A stretch of DNA of 64,000 nucleotides from Mactra quadrangularis (GCA_025267735.1 CM046301.1:58237872-58301871); one strand, 5' to 3'; positions 1 to 9,906 are shown, counted from the stretch's first letter. Notes: a model not told the origin generated them from the letters alone. Numbers and translations are program-made.

Positions 1-243
1 ACTGCAATGTTTACTATAGTTAATAATGATTTATTTAGACAGTTTTATGTTCATTTTTACATGATAGTTTTACTAAATATCTACTAAAAGCCCAGTTTAC
101 ACACTCACATTGTTGGTCCAGGAACATTCTGATGGTTGATTGACAGCTGGTAGTCTAGCATGATCTAAGAAAAATTGTTTTTGTATGTGCATACTTCTGT
201 CTGTGCTACAGACTAGTACTGGCTTAATGTTGGACAGACTATG
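1..243. other. AT-rich flank without recognised feature
   Basis: I see no coding signal or repeat structure here apart from the last tens of bases, which run into the 43-bp minisatellite. The segment next to the array loosely resembles the SINE body that lies 5' of the matching segment in the SINE at 32637-32945, but the tRNA-like head is not recognisable. Confidence 0.4.
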
Positions 244-741
244 AGCAGTTCTACCATGCTTGGTTTTTGGTTTAAGTTGAGGAGTTAGCAGTTCTACAAT
301 GATTGGTTTTTGGTTTAGGTTGAGGAGTTAGCAGTTCTACAATGATTGGGTTTTGGTTTAGGTTGAGGAGTTAGCAGTTCTACAATGATTGGTTTTTGGT
401 TTAGGTTGAGGAGTTAGCAGTTCTACAATGATTGGGTTTTGGTTTAGGTTGAGGAGTTAGCAGTTCTACAATGATTGGGTTTTGGTTTAGGTTGAGGAGT
501 TAGCAGTTCTACAATGATTGGGTTTTGGTTTAGGTTGAGGAGTTAGCAGTTCTACAATGATTGGGTTTTGGTTTAGGTTGAGGAGTTAGCAGTTCTACAA
601 TGATTGGGGTTTGGTTTAGGTTGAGGAGGTAGCAGTTCTACCATGCTTGGTTTTTGGTTTAGGTTGAGGAGTAAGCAGTTCTACAATGATTGGTTTTTGG
701 TTTAGGTTGAGGAGTTTGCAGTTCTACAATGATTGGTTTTT
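244..741. repeat. 43-bp minisatellite, about 11.6 copies (left part)
   Basis: Head-to-tail copies of a 43-bp unit containing AGCAGTTCTACAATGATTGG followed by GGTTTAGGTTGAGGAG. Copies differ by single bases (TTCTACC versus TTCTACA, GGTTTTT versus GGGTTTT). One more copy continues at 4158 after the 3.4-kb insertion, so the array was a single block. The unit aligns with an internal piece of the tRNA-derived SINE seen at 32637-32945 (TTCTACCAATGATT ... AGGGTTGAG), which suggests the array expanded from a SINE body. Confidence 0.93.
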
Positions 742-783
742 ATACGCCCGTTTTGAAAAAACGGTCGTATTATGTTATGCTGT

Positions 784-834
784 TGTCCGTCTGTCCGTCT
801 GTCCGTCTGTCCGTCTGTCCGTCTGTCCGTCCGT
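784..834. repeat. (GTCC GTCT)n microsatellite inside the Helentron-type element
   Basis: About six uninterrupted 8-base units of CCGTCTGT, ending in CCGTCCGTGG. Its place just inside the 5' end matches the GTCY-type microsatellite of DINE-1 and the tetranucleotide tract of bivalve pearl elements. Confidence 0.9.
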
Positions 835-839
835 GGACA

Positions 840-3800
840 ATTGCTTGTCCGGATGATAACTCAAGAAAGGATGAACCTAGGTTCCTCAAATTTTATGTGT
901 AGATAGCCCTTGGGTGGAGGAGGTTCCCTATTGATTTTGAGACCCCAGGGTTAAAGGTCAAGGTCACTGGGACTTAAAATAGGTAAAACTTGTCCGGACA
1001 ATATCTGAACCACCAATGTACCTAAGTTCACCAAATTTAATGTAAGAGTAGCCCATGTGTCAAAGATGTTCCCTATCGGTTTTGGGGCCCCTGCGTCAAA
1101 GGTCAAGGTCACAGTGGCATCATATGGGAAAAAAACTTGTCCTGACAATAACTTAACAACCAATCTACCTAGGATCACCAAATTTTATGTGAGAGAAGCC
1201 CATGTGTCAAGGATGTTCCCAATCGGTTTTGGGGCCCCTGGGTCAAAGGTCAAGGTCACAGGGACATCAAATAGAAAAACCTTGTCCGGACCATAACTCA
1301 ACAACGCCTGTACCTAGGTTCACCAAATTTTATGTAAGAGTAGCCCATGTGTCAAAGATGCGCCCTATTGGTTTATGGGGCCCCAGGTTCAAAGGTCAAG
1401 GTCACAGGGGCATTATATGGAAAAACTTTGTCCGGACAATAAATGAAACACCAATGTACCTAGGTTCACCAAATTTCATGTGAGAGTAGCCCATGTGTCA
1501 AGGATATGCACTATTGATTTTGGGGCCCCTGGGTCAAAGGTCAAGGTCACAGTGGCATCATATTGAAAAACATTGTCCGGGTAATAACTCACTAATGACT
1601 GTACCTAGGTTCACCAAATTTCATGTGAGAGTAGCCCATGTGTCAAGGATGTACCTTATCAGTTTTGGGAAAACAGGGTTAAATTTAAATCTTAAACCAG
1701 AAGATATCAAATTACCAAGCTGTGACTTCAAATGTTCTATCAATATGTTTATAAAGTCAAAACGGCAAACAATGAAACACTTGTCCAGACAATAACTGAA
1801 CCACCAATGTACCTAGGTTCTCCAAATTTTATGTGAGGGTAGCCCTTGGGTAAAGGTTATGCCCTATTGGTTTTGGGGCTCCTGGGTCAAAGGTCAAGGT
1901 CACAGGGGCATCATATTGAAAAACCTTGTTTGGACAATAACTCATCAACGACTGTACCTAAGTTCACAAAATTTTATGTGAATGTAGCCCTTGTGTCAAG
2001 GATGTTTCCAATAGGTTTCTGGGCCCCTGGGTCAAAGGTCAAGGTCACAAAGACATCATATAGAAAAACCTTGTCCAGACAATAACTGAACCACCAATGT
2101 ACCTAGGTTAAATAAATTTTATGTGAGAGTAGCCCATGTGTCAAAGTTATGCCCTATTGGTTTTGGGGCCCCTGGGTCAAAGGTCAAGGTCACAGGGGCA
2201 TCATATTGAAAAACATTGTCCGTGTAGTAAATCAACAATGACTGCACCTGAGTTCACCAAATTTCATGTGAGAATAGCCCATGTGTCAAGGATGTGTCTT
2301 ATCAGTTTTTGGGAAACAGGGTCAAGTTTAAACCATCATCCAGAAGATATCAAATTACCAAGCTGTGACTTCAAATGTTCTATCAATATGTTAATAAAGT
2401 CAAAATGGCAAACAATGAAACACTTGTCCAGACAATTACTGAACCACCAATGTACCTAGGTTCATCAAATTCTATGTCAGGGTAGCCCTTGTGTCAAGGA
2501 TATGCCCTATTGGTTTTGGGGCTCCTGGGTCAAAGGTCAAGGTCACAGGGGCATCATATTGAAAAACCTTGTTTGGACAATTACTCATCAACGACTGTAC
2601 CTAGGTTCACAAAATTTTATGTGAATGTAGCCCTTGTGTCAAGGATGTTCCCAATAGGTTTTGGGGCCCCAGACCCAAAGGTCAAGGTCACAGAGGCATC
2701 ATATGGAAAAACCTTGTCCAGACAATAACTGAACAACCAATGTACCTAGGTTCACTAAATTTTACGTGAGAGTAGCGGAAGTGTCAAGGTTATGCTCTAT
2801 TGGTTTTGGGGCCCCTGGGTCAAAGGTCAAGGTCACAGGGGCATCATATTGAAAAACATTGTCCGGGTAATTACTCAACAATGACTGTACCTCGGTTCAC
2901 CAAATTTCATGTGAGAGTAGCCCATGTGTCAAGGATGTGCCTTATCAGTTTTTGGGAAACAGGGTCAAGTTTAAACCTTCAACCAGAAGATATCAAATTA
3001 CCAAGCTGTGACTTCAAATGTTCTATCAATATGTTAATAAAGTCAAAATGGCAAACAATGAAACACTTGTCCAGACAATAACTGAACAACCAATGTACCT
3101 AGGTTCACTAAATTTTATGTGAGAGTAGCCCATGTGTCATGGTTATGTCCTATTGGTTTTGGGGCCCCTGGATCAAAGGTCAAGGTCACAGGGGCATCAT
3201 ATTGAAAAACATTGTCCTTGTAGTAAATCAACAATGACTGCACCTAAGTTCACCAAATTTCATGTGAGAGTAGCCCATGTGTCAAGAATGTTCCCTATTG
3301 GTTTTGGGGCCCCTAGGTCAAGTTTAAACCATCATCCAGAAGATATCAAATTACCAAGCAGTGACTTCAAATGTTCAATCAATATGTTAACAAAGTCAAA
3401 ATGGCAAACCATGGAAATAATGCTATATTTAATAAGTAACATGAATTTAGTTCACCAAATTTTATGTGAGGGTAGCCCATGTGTCAAGGATGTTCCCAAT
3501 TGGTTTTGGGTCAAAACTGGGTCAAAGATTGAGGTCACAGGGGCATCATGTGGACAATCCTTGTCCAGACAATAACTTAATATGTAATGTGTTGATAGCT
3601 CTTTGGTATTGGATGTTCTCTTTTGATTTGGAGACCCCAGGGTCAAAAGTCAAGGTCACAGGGACTTAATTCATATTGAAACATTTTCGGGACAGTAACT
3701 CAATAATGATTGTACCTACATTGTAGGTTTTCCAAATTTTATTTAAGGGGAGCCTTAATGTCTAGCATATGCCCCTTTGGTTTTAGGTCCCTGGGTTAAA

Positions 3801-4090
3801 GGTCAAAGTCACAAGAAACATCATGAGGAAAAACCTTGTCCAACAACCAACTTTACCTAAGATCACCAAATTTTATGTATCAATACTCTTTGGGTCAAGG
3901 GCGAGAACTTTTGGTTCTGAGGCCCCAGGGTCAAGATCACTGGAAGTTTGTATGGGAAAACTTTGTGTCGGTGATAACTCAACCATGGCTGTACCTAGGT
4001 TCTCAAAATCTTTGCTTTGGATAGCCCTCCAGTTAAGGATGGGACCTATTCTGAGATCCCAGGGTCATTGGTCAAGGTCACAGGGACTTC
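840..4090 (+). repeat. About 146-bp central tandem repeats with a higher-order period of about 643 bp
   Basis: A unit of about 146 bp recurs through the element. It is recognisable by GGGTCAAAGGTCAAGGTCA, by CTTGTCCGGACAATAACT, by ACCTAGGTTCACCAAATTT and by GTAGCCCATGTGTCAAGG. Four units carry a longer variant middle (AAGATATCAAATTACCAAGC at 1701, 2344, 2987 and 3340). The first three are 643 bp apart, showing that blocks of several units were duplicated together; the last is 353 bp on. Units decay towards the right end (from about 3600). Each unit has a stop codon in the forward frames, so the short open frames here are by-products of the repeat and not genes. Confidence 0.9.
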
Positions 4091-4155
4091 ATATGAGATA
4101 GAACACAGCATGGACTGCACACGGGCGTATAATGCCCCGCCCAGCGGAGCTCTTG

Positions 4156-4204
4156 TTGGTTTAGGTTGAGGAGTTAGCAGTTCTACCATGATTGGTTTTG
4201 GTTT
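4156..4204. repeat. 43-bp minisatellite, right remnant beyond the insertion
   Basis: This continues the 43-bp unit (GGTTTAGGTTGAGGAG, AGCAGTTCTACCATGATTGG) immediately after the Helentron-type element, proving the insertion is younger than the array. Confidence 0.9.
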
Positions 4205-4280
4205 AGGTCAAGGCTGACAACTGCCAAAAGTATGCGACTAGTAGTTGTTTAACAGCTAAATCCAGTGATTTAGCCTTTGT
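4205..4280 (+). repeat. 3' fragment of a tRNA-derived SINE body
   Basis: The stretch AGTAGTTGTTTAACAGCTAA followed by ATCCAGTGATTTAGCC matches the bodies of the SINEs at 24068-24381 (minus strand) and 32637-32945. It is directly continuous with the minisatellite, in the same order as within the intact SINE. Confidence 0.7.
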
Positions 4281-4579
4281 GAAACTGTATCACTGGGGTT
4301 GTTTTTTTATCAGAACTGTAAAAACAGCCAAACATATTTAAGGGAAACTACTCTTGTAAACCTGAGGAATGATCAAACCTGAGACTTTTCTTTTTTATTT
4401 AACAAGCAAGTGTTATCTCCCTTGAAGATTCATTTATACAGAAGCTGTTTTATAATTTCTGGGCAACAATTAAAAAAGAAAAACATGTCATTTGAGTTTT
4501 ACTATTCTGAAAGTATATTATAATTATGAATACAGTAATAGGGCTCATATCCTATTGCAACTCACTCAAAGATATGGAG
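4281..4579. other. AT-rich stretch, nothing recognised
   Basis: Low-complexity AT-rich sequence. I see no conserved motif, repeat or coding signal. Confidence 0.4.
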
Positions 4580-5402
4580 TAGGGCTGTCAACGGAAATCA
4601 CAATATCAATGTATCGCCGATTCTTGCCAGGTGATTCAATTTCGATTTGCAATTTAGAATATTGATACAATCTAGCATTTTATAAAGCTATAAACTATAA
4701 TTATAATAATAATAATAAAAACAATAATGACTTTATTTACTGTGGATAACATATTTGGCTTAAACCAATCTTCAATATGGTCCACACATATCTAAATTAA
4801 AGTAACATTTAATTTTACTTCACTGCTTTGTATTTATCTTTTCACTTGAATAGATGAAACAGAATACAGTTTGTTTTAGTTTGTTTAATGTCTAAAACAA
4901 CTTTTATTTTAACATAGGCACATGCGCCTAATAATGAACAAAATATTCCTCGTGACGGCTGTTATAATTTTACTCCCCACGTTAAATGAGCTAAGCCGAA
5001 AATAGTGCCTGAGTTTATGAAAGGTATTGACTTTAACAGGGCCTTGGATGTCCGTAATAAACATGTCAGTAAATGTAAAACATGTTCTAATCTTATCACT
5101 TGGAGGAAAAGGGTCTAAATTGAGTTTAAAAAGATTCTAGCATTAAAAGACCTACTTCAAGACATTTTCTAAGTCCCAGTATTTCCCGGTTCCGCTGTCT
5201 CATTTCATTCTGCGCTTCACCCAACGATCGTGCCAGCCATTATACAAAAAAATACAAAGATTGACTATTTAATTCAAGCCAATCTGTGCATAGCATAATA
5301 TAATGGAAATGGCTACGTGTAATCTTTCTGACTCATTATATCACCGATACTAAAATGCCTTTCGATGTATCAATACAAAATTTTCTGTTAATGACAGCCC
5401 TA
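4580..5402. mobile_element. hAT-like non-autonomous element, 823 bp
   Basis: Ends TAGGGCTGTCA and TGACAGCCCTA form an 11-bp terminal inverted repeat. The adjacent 8 bases are ATATGGAG on the left and GTATGCAG on the right, a 6/8 match that fits an aged 8-bp hAT target duplication. The subterminal regions are also roughly inverted (GTATCG and GATGTATC type sequences). The interior has no open frame of note. Assignment to hAT rests on the TIR sequence and the 8-bp duplication length. Confidence 0.8.
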
Positions 5403-5927
5403 GTATGCAGACCTGACAATGGTCCCAGACAGTGACAGTGTAAACAGGGCTTAACATTCTATACTACAATAAATGTCTACTGGTGTTATATAAGTTTAAC
5501 TTATAGGTTATAATGTTGTTGTTTTTATAGTTTCCACCCCACACATTGTTGAGATAACTCGGTAGATTGTAAGATATTTCTATAGTTTTGTTCTTTATGA
5601 ACTTAAAATTTCTAATTTGTACTTAGCTGCTAATTTTTATTCGCGTTTTTATTCAAATTTAACTGCCTCAATGGTTCTTAATTTGCCTGAAGTATAAGAA
5701 AAGGCAATTCTTAAATAATAAAAACCTTGAAATTTACGATAGAAGCATATTGTAGACTGTTAATACAGACACACACTGGATAGGGCTACAATATAAGTGC
5801 ATTTCTTAGAAATTCCTAATATGCATTTGCATACTGTGTAATGTATATTTCTTGATATTTGTTTCATCTTTTTATCTTGCAATATTATATACTATCATGA
5901 TAAGTAGATATCAAAATGTTTGTTTTT
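5403..5927. other. AT-rich stretch, nothing recognised
   Basis: Many short A/T runs; I see no repeat family member or coding signal. Confidence 0.4.
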
Positions 5928-6200
5928 AGCCGGATTTTTCAATGAAAAAATGCGGCTAATAGTTTGGCGAAACACGGCCGGGTGTACGGTGTCGTTAACA
6001 GTAGCGTTGAAGTTTTCGATTTAGCATATATCTCTGCCATTTATTGTCAGATCTTTATGAGACTTCATACAGTGATAACATACCATGTGATGAACAGATT
6101 TAGACAGTAACCACAACTCTACCTGGCTCTATTATTGATTATTTCCCTTTGTAATTTTTGCGTTAAAGTTTTTAAATCTGGCTTTTGTGGTTTGTTTTTC
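5928..6200 (+). mobile_element. Small Helentron-like element, copy 1 (decayed 3' end)
   Basis: This begins with AGCCGGATTTTTC, which folds against GAAAAAATGCGGCT three bases later. It runs in parallel with the copy at 55561-55855 through shared blocks such as TTTAGCATATAT, TCTGCCATTTATTG, CTTCATACA and GTGATGAACAGA, and through GCGTTAAAGTTTT near the end. The subterminal inverted repeat is AAATCTGGCT. The 3' stem-loop and TTCTTGTT seen in copy 2 are degraded here (TTTGTGGTTTGTTTTT). No coding. Confidence 0.75.
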
Positions 6201-7109
6201 AACTGCACTGATGTGGTACATGCAATGTTTCTTATTAAATAATTTCTTAAAATCACTTTATTAAAAAATCAAGCCTATTGTTCCCTGTACCCATATTTTT
6301 CATTGTAATGTTGCATGTTTGTTTGTAAGACAGGTAAAACCTATAAATTTGAATTCAAGATGAAGTATATTTAGAGTACTCTGGACAGTGGCTACAACAA
6401 AATATAGCTTTGCCTTTGGTCTTGATATGAAACTTAGAAAGTAGTTTGCCATGTGTGTTAAAATCCCTTGGCATTTGGTGTTCATTCAATACTATATTTA
6501 CAAGTGTTAGACTAACAGTTTGAAATGTTAGAAACAATGTTTGCCTTGATGAAGGGTAGGATTACAGGTATTTTGTCTACAGGAATCAAAACAGACCCCT
6601 CTTATGTATTGTACTCTTGTGTCTTATCATGGAATTATCTTCTACTACTGAATAAGGCCACGGAAAATGATTGTAAGTTTTACATTCTTATTTTAAAGAA
6701 GAATGGAGAGAAAAAATGTGGAATGCACCATAAAGTCGTCAATCATAGAAAATTAATTATGCATATCAGAGATGTAAATCTTAGCATAATTACTGATTCA
6801 GTTATAATTGTCACATCCATGTTATAAGAGATTAATTTCTGTGTTAAAACTTAGCAAAAGTGTTTTTTTCTGGAATCAAATGCGAAGAATGGGATGATGA
6901 CTATTTTTTGGAGGGGCTGGTGATGATAATCTGATAATTTACTTTCTAAGGCCTAATGGTTTAATGGATGCCACACCCTTATAGTTATGTTAATCTAAAT
7001 GTCTGAAAGTAGTACAAACAATGTAAGTAATATCATGGAATCCACTGTTACAGTCTGGTGTATCTTGATGGTCATTAAACCAATTCTGATGTAACACCAC
7101 TGAAGGTTT
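6201..7109. other. AT-rich stretch with one unassigned open frame
   Basis: Open frame 6525-6827 (+, 100 codons) has no domain I recognise. A sub-segment, 6583-6672, is flanked by a plausible splice acceptor and a GTAAGT donor, but its phase does not join to the exon-like segment at 7509-7581. I treat it as non-coding until shown otherwise. Confidence 0.35.
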
Positions 7110-7421
7110 CTCCCTGCCAGGAATTCTTGAAAAATACTTGAACATGTTCTTGAACATTTCGTGAACAACAAAATTAATGGCCTTTCTGGAAATCTAGTTC
7201 AAGAACTTATTCGAGAAATCTAAGCTCTTGAACTTTTTATCTTCTAGAACTCATTTTTAAGAATCATTCATGTTATAGAACCCAAGTTCAAGAACTTTTC
7301 ATGTTCTAGAGCCCAAGTTCAAGAACTAAAATGGGTAGTTCAAGAACAGTTCTTCAGCTTCATAAATAGTTCTTGAATGTTTAAGAACTTGATACTAGTT
7401 CAAGAACTTTTCTCGCAGGGG
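7110..7421. mobile_element. Small TIR-like element packed with TTCnnGAA palindromes
   Basis: The left end reads CCCTGCCAGGAATTCTTGAA. The right end, read on the other strand, is CCCCTGCGAGAAAAGTTCTT, so the ends are imperfectly inverted. In between, GTTCAAGAAC or close variants (GTTCTTGAAC, ATTCTTGAAA, GTTCTTGAAT) occur about eight times, several flanked by further GAAC or GTTC half sites. I cannot assign a transposon superfamily. Confidence 0.55.
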
Positions 7422-7508
7422 TAACTGAACTAGGTTTCTGATTTCAGATACTTCACAGTAGAATAAAAATATTTAAGCAAACATTAATTTTCTTACATGA
7501 GTTTGCAG

Positions 7509-7581
7509 CAGTGTTGCATTTCTGTGCACCTAAATGTTCCTCGTGGAGATATAAGAATTGCTGATGATGCAATTGGAGATG
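7509..7581 (+). CDS. Exon-like segment of an unidentified gene (tentative)
   Basis: TTTGCAG precedes the segment and GTGAGC follows it, giving both splice signals. The 73-nt interior is open in one frame only and encodes a peptide ending VPRGDIRIADDAIGD, with a composition less AT-driven than its surroundings. I do not recognise the family. No adjoining exon in compatible phase was found, and the acceptor has a poor pyrimidine tract. If real, the gene reads on the plus strand and much of this window is intron. It could equally be chance. Confidence 0.3.
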
Positions 7582-7864
7582 GTGAGCCTTTAAATGACTT
7601 TAACTAATTTTTAAAATTTTGGTAACTGCCTGAAGTGTTTTTGTTTTATGCTTTTTTATCAATTAAGAATCGTATTAGGTTGACAGTTCACAAGTGCATT
7701 GTACCTGGGATTCACCATCAATGTTTCTTTTTTGACAGTTAAGAAAAAACTTACAATATATTTAAAAGCACACATATTTATGCTATGACAAAAGACTGAA
7801 ATCCGAAAAAAAAGGAATAGTTTTTTTTTGTGGGCACATTGACTCTCAAGTCTCAATACAGCAA

Positions 7865-8148
7865 CATAGGCGGATTCAGCGGGGGGGGGGGGGGGGGTCA
7901 GGGGGGTCCGGACCCCCCTAGAATTTCCAAATTGTACCAGTCCATTAGTGTATTTCTTGACTGTAGGTCATTTTTAAGTAGTATGAAGCAATTTTTCTCG
8001 GTGCTTAACATAGATTTAATGGTTATTTAGTTTGTATTGAAAATATTTTTCATTATTCTGCAAAATGTGTATAATGAGGTTGTGGTGCGAAAGTTTGGAC
8101 CCCCTAGAAAAGTTCGGACCCCCCCTCCCAGAAAAAATCCTGGATCCT
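7865..8148. mobile_element. 284-bp MITE with poly-G tract and 8-bp TACAGCAA target duplication
   Basis: TACAGCAA is present at 7857-7864 and 8149-8156, directly flanking the element. Near the ends, GGCGGATTCAG and CTGGATCCT are imperfect inverted repeats, and next to each lies a G-rich or C-rich block (a G run of about 18 bases on the left, GGACCCCCCT and CGGACCCCCC inside). The interior is AT-rich and non-coding. An 8-bp duplication is typical of hAT elements, but the ends are not the usual hAT sequence, so the class is open. Confidence 0.75.
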
Positions 8149-8521
8149 TACAGCAATACTAACATTTTCAGATTTTATTTCACTGTGTTAAAGTGATGAT
8201 ATATAGGTACTAGTTTTCTAACCACCTGTTCAACTTGGCAACAAGTTTCTAAGATAATTGTTGAATCTTAAACCTTTTTTTCTAATTAATGTTTCAACAA
8301 GACTTTTACAGGGAGTAATAAATTGCCATGTTTTATGTACTCAATACATTTGATGGTCTAATGAATATTGTCTGTTGAATTGAGATTTCAAATCTATGCT
8401 ATTTGTATACGTTAAAGTATATGATATTACTTTAAGATGTAAACCTTGAATCATGGTTAACCATGGTCAAATCATGATTGTCTAAATTGTTCTTTCCCAT
8501 AACTTTAGTATTTTGCATAAG

Positions 8522-8840
8522 TAGGGCTGTCACGATATACCGGTATATTGCAAAACGCAGCTGCGGGAATACGTATCGGAGTATGGTTTTAACGATATTT
8601 TCATTTCATTGGAAAATTTTTCCCTTAGCGACATGAAAGTAGCGAAACGTCAGTTTTTCCATTGTTCATTCCATCTAACCTTAAGTTACAAGAATTTAAC
8701 AGATTTGGGCAGGTCACAGTCCTAAATGACTGTATATACTTAAAGAGGCTAGATTCTATCAGTAGCTGCATGTAAGATTTGCAATGCTTCTTTTAAATAC
8801 TGTGGAGGCACAACAAATCTAAAAGCCCACAATATAATAT
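8522..8840 (+). mobile_element. 5' fragment of a hAT transposon
   Basis: This starts TAGGGCTGTCACGATATACC, a hAT-type terminus similar to that at 4580. About 250 bp in, it reaches a BED zinc-finger relic (separate entry). I find no matching right terminus and no catalytic region downstream, so the copy is 3'-truncated or rearranged. Confidence 0.7.
8771..8838 (+). pseudogene. BED-type zinc-finger relic of a hAT transposase
   Basis: The frame starting at 8771 reads CKICNASF, then GGTTNLKAH. Two cysteines spaced C-x2-C followed by a G-T-T-N-L-x-x-H segment are the signature of the BED zinc finger found at the N terminus of hAT transposases, where it binds the transposon ends. Only about 22 codons survive; the frame has stops on either side, and no RNase-H-like catalytic domain or hAT dimerisation domain follows. 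Confidence 0.72.
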
Positions 8841-9906
8841 AATCATGGTGAATATGGTGCTACTCTTTTGGTGTATCTACACAGTCTAAGTATAATTATT
8901 TATTTGTATAATGAAAAACAAACAACATTTCATAAGAGATTAATTGAGATTAATGCAATTTAATACGCACCATGTGCTCCAACTTCACTAAAATTTAAAA
9001 TATTAAGCTATATCATTTCCATATATGATTCCATATATAATCTTATTTCTAATGAACAATGTTTTATTTTATGATGGTAGTTCATAATTGCATGTCTTTG
9101 GCTACTTGATTTGATATTCTGGCATTAAATTGGTCCTAAATCTGTATTCAAATAAGAAATAACATTTGTTCAAGATGAAATTGCCTCCAAGAATGTATGT
9201 TGCTCTGAGTATGAAGCTAATAGTCAATCAATTAAGATTTTTGAGCCTTTAATGATAAATATAAACATTATTCTACAGGTGCTCAGTGTATCTTTTTTCT
9301 TGATAAAATACTTGCAGATTAACCTTAAGTTGCTCTCAAGTAATTTATTCATCTATAGATTGTCTTATCAGCCTTTTAGGCTGGGCATGAAAATATGTAT
9401 TATATTCAGGTAAGCATCTTATTTTGATCATTTTTGATGCTAAAGAATCTTTACATTTCTGATAAATTTTGTATCTTTTTTCTTTATCTTAAAGATAAGT
9501 AAATGTGTGGTGTACCATACATGATTCATTCATAATTCTGACCACTTTTCTCATTGAACATATTGCTGTTTCTTTATTGTAGAAGGAAGACATGTACTGT
9601 GATGTTCTTTTACTCTAGGGCTCAGAAATAAAATGTTTCATCAAAATGTTCTATGTGAGAAATGTTAAAGTCCAACGATAATTATTCACCCTTCTACTTG
9701 ATGGCTCTAAAACTCAATGTATGTTTATCTCTGTCTTTGAATTTATGTATACATGTACAAATTGTTCATGCTTTTAGTGTTTTAATGGAACATACAAGTA
9801 TTTTTATTTAAAAAAAATGGAAAAAATAGTATAACATTTAGAAAATCGGCTCTCAGGTGTACTCAGTAATACTACATCATACTGGCGCCCTGCAATCAAC
9901 TTGTTC
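8841..9906. other. AT-rich stretch, nothing firm
   Basis: A 51-nt segment, 9359-9409, has a good acceptor (TTTATTCATCTATAG) and donor (GTAAGC) and is open in one frame, but it encodes nothing recognisable. Otherwise I see no feature. Confidence 0.35.

Larger units (their letters stand above)
742..4155 (+). mobile_element. Helentron-type non-autonomous element (pearl/DINE-1-like), 3.4 kb
   Basis: The left end starts ATACGCCCGTTTT and folds back on itself within 30 bp (arms 744-754 and 759-769). The 11-base start TATACGCCCGT (741-751) is repeated inverted at 4121-4131, which is subterminal rather than terminal. It is followed by a stem-loop (4134-4150, arms GCCCCGC and GCGGAGC) and TCTTGTT (4151-4157). 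A GTCC/GTCT microsatellite lies just inside the left end, followed by about 146-bp tandem repeats. Asymmetric inverted repeats, a 3' stem-loop, an internal GTCY-type microsatellite and insertion between T's are known traits of Helentron-derived elements. The flanking minisatellite is restored exactly if 742-4155 plus a TT duplication is removed. No Rep/helicase coding is present, so it depends on another element. Confidence 0.8.

Noticed and set aside
1057..4101. Series of forward open frames of 60-147 codons with similar peptides (GAPGSKVKVT, RSRSQGHHIEK)
   Set aside because: They fall in the ~146-bp repeats of a transposable element, are interrupted by the same stop in each unit, have no known domain and shift frame between units.
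5075..5130. Possible BED-finger relic in the 4580-5402 hAT-like element (SKCKTCSN)
   Set aside because: Only one C-x2-C and no G-T-T-N-L-x-x-H; too little to support.
6583..6672. Exon-like segment with acceptor and GTAAGT donor
   Set aside because: Peptide unrecognised and phase incompatible with 7509-7581.
9359..9409. 51-nt exon-like segment with good splice signals
   Set aside because: Very short, unrecognised peptide, phase incompatible with 7509-7581.
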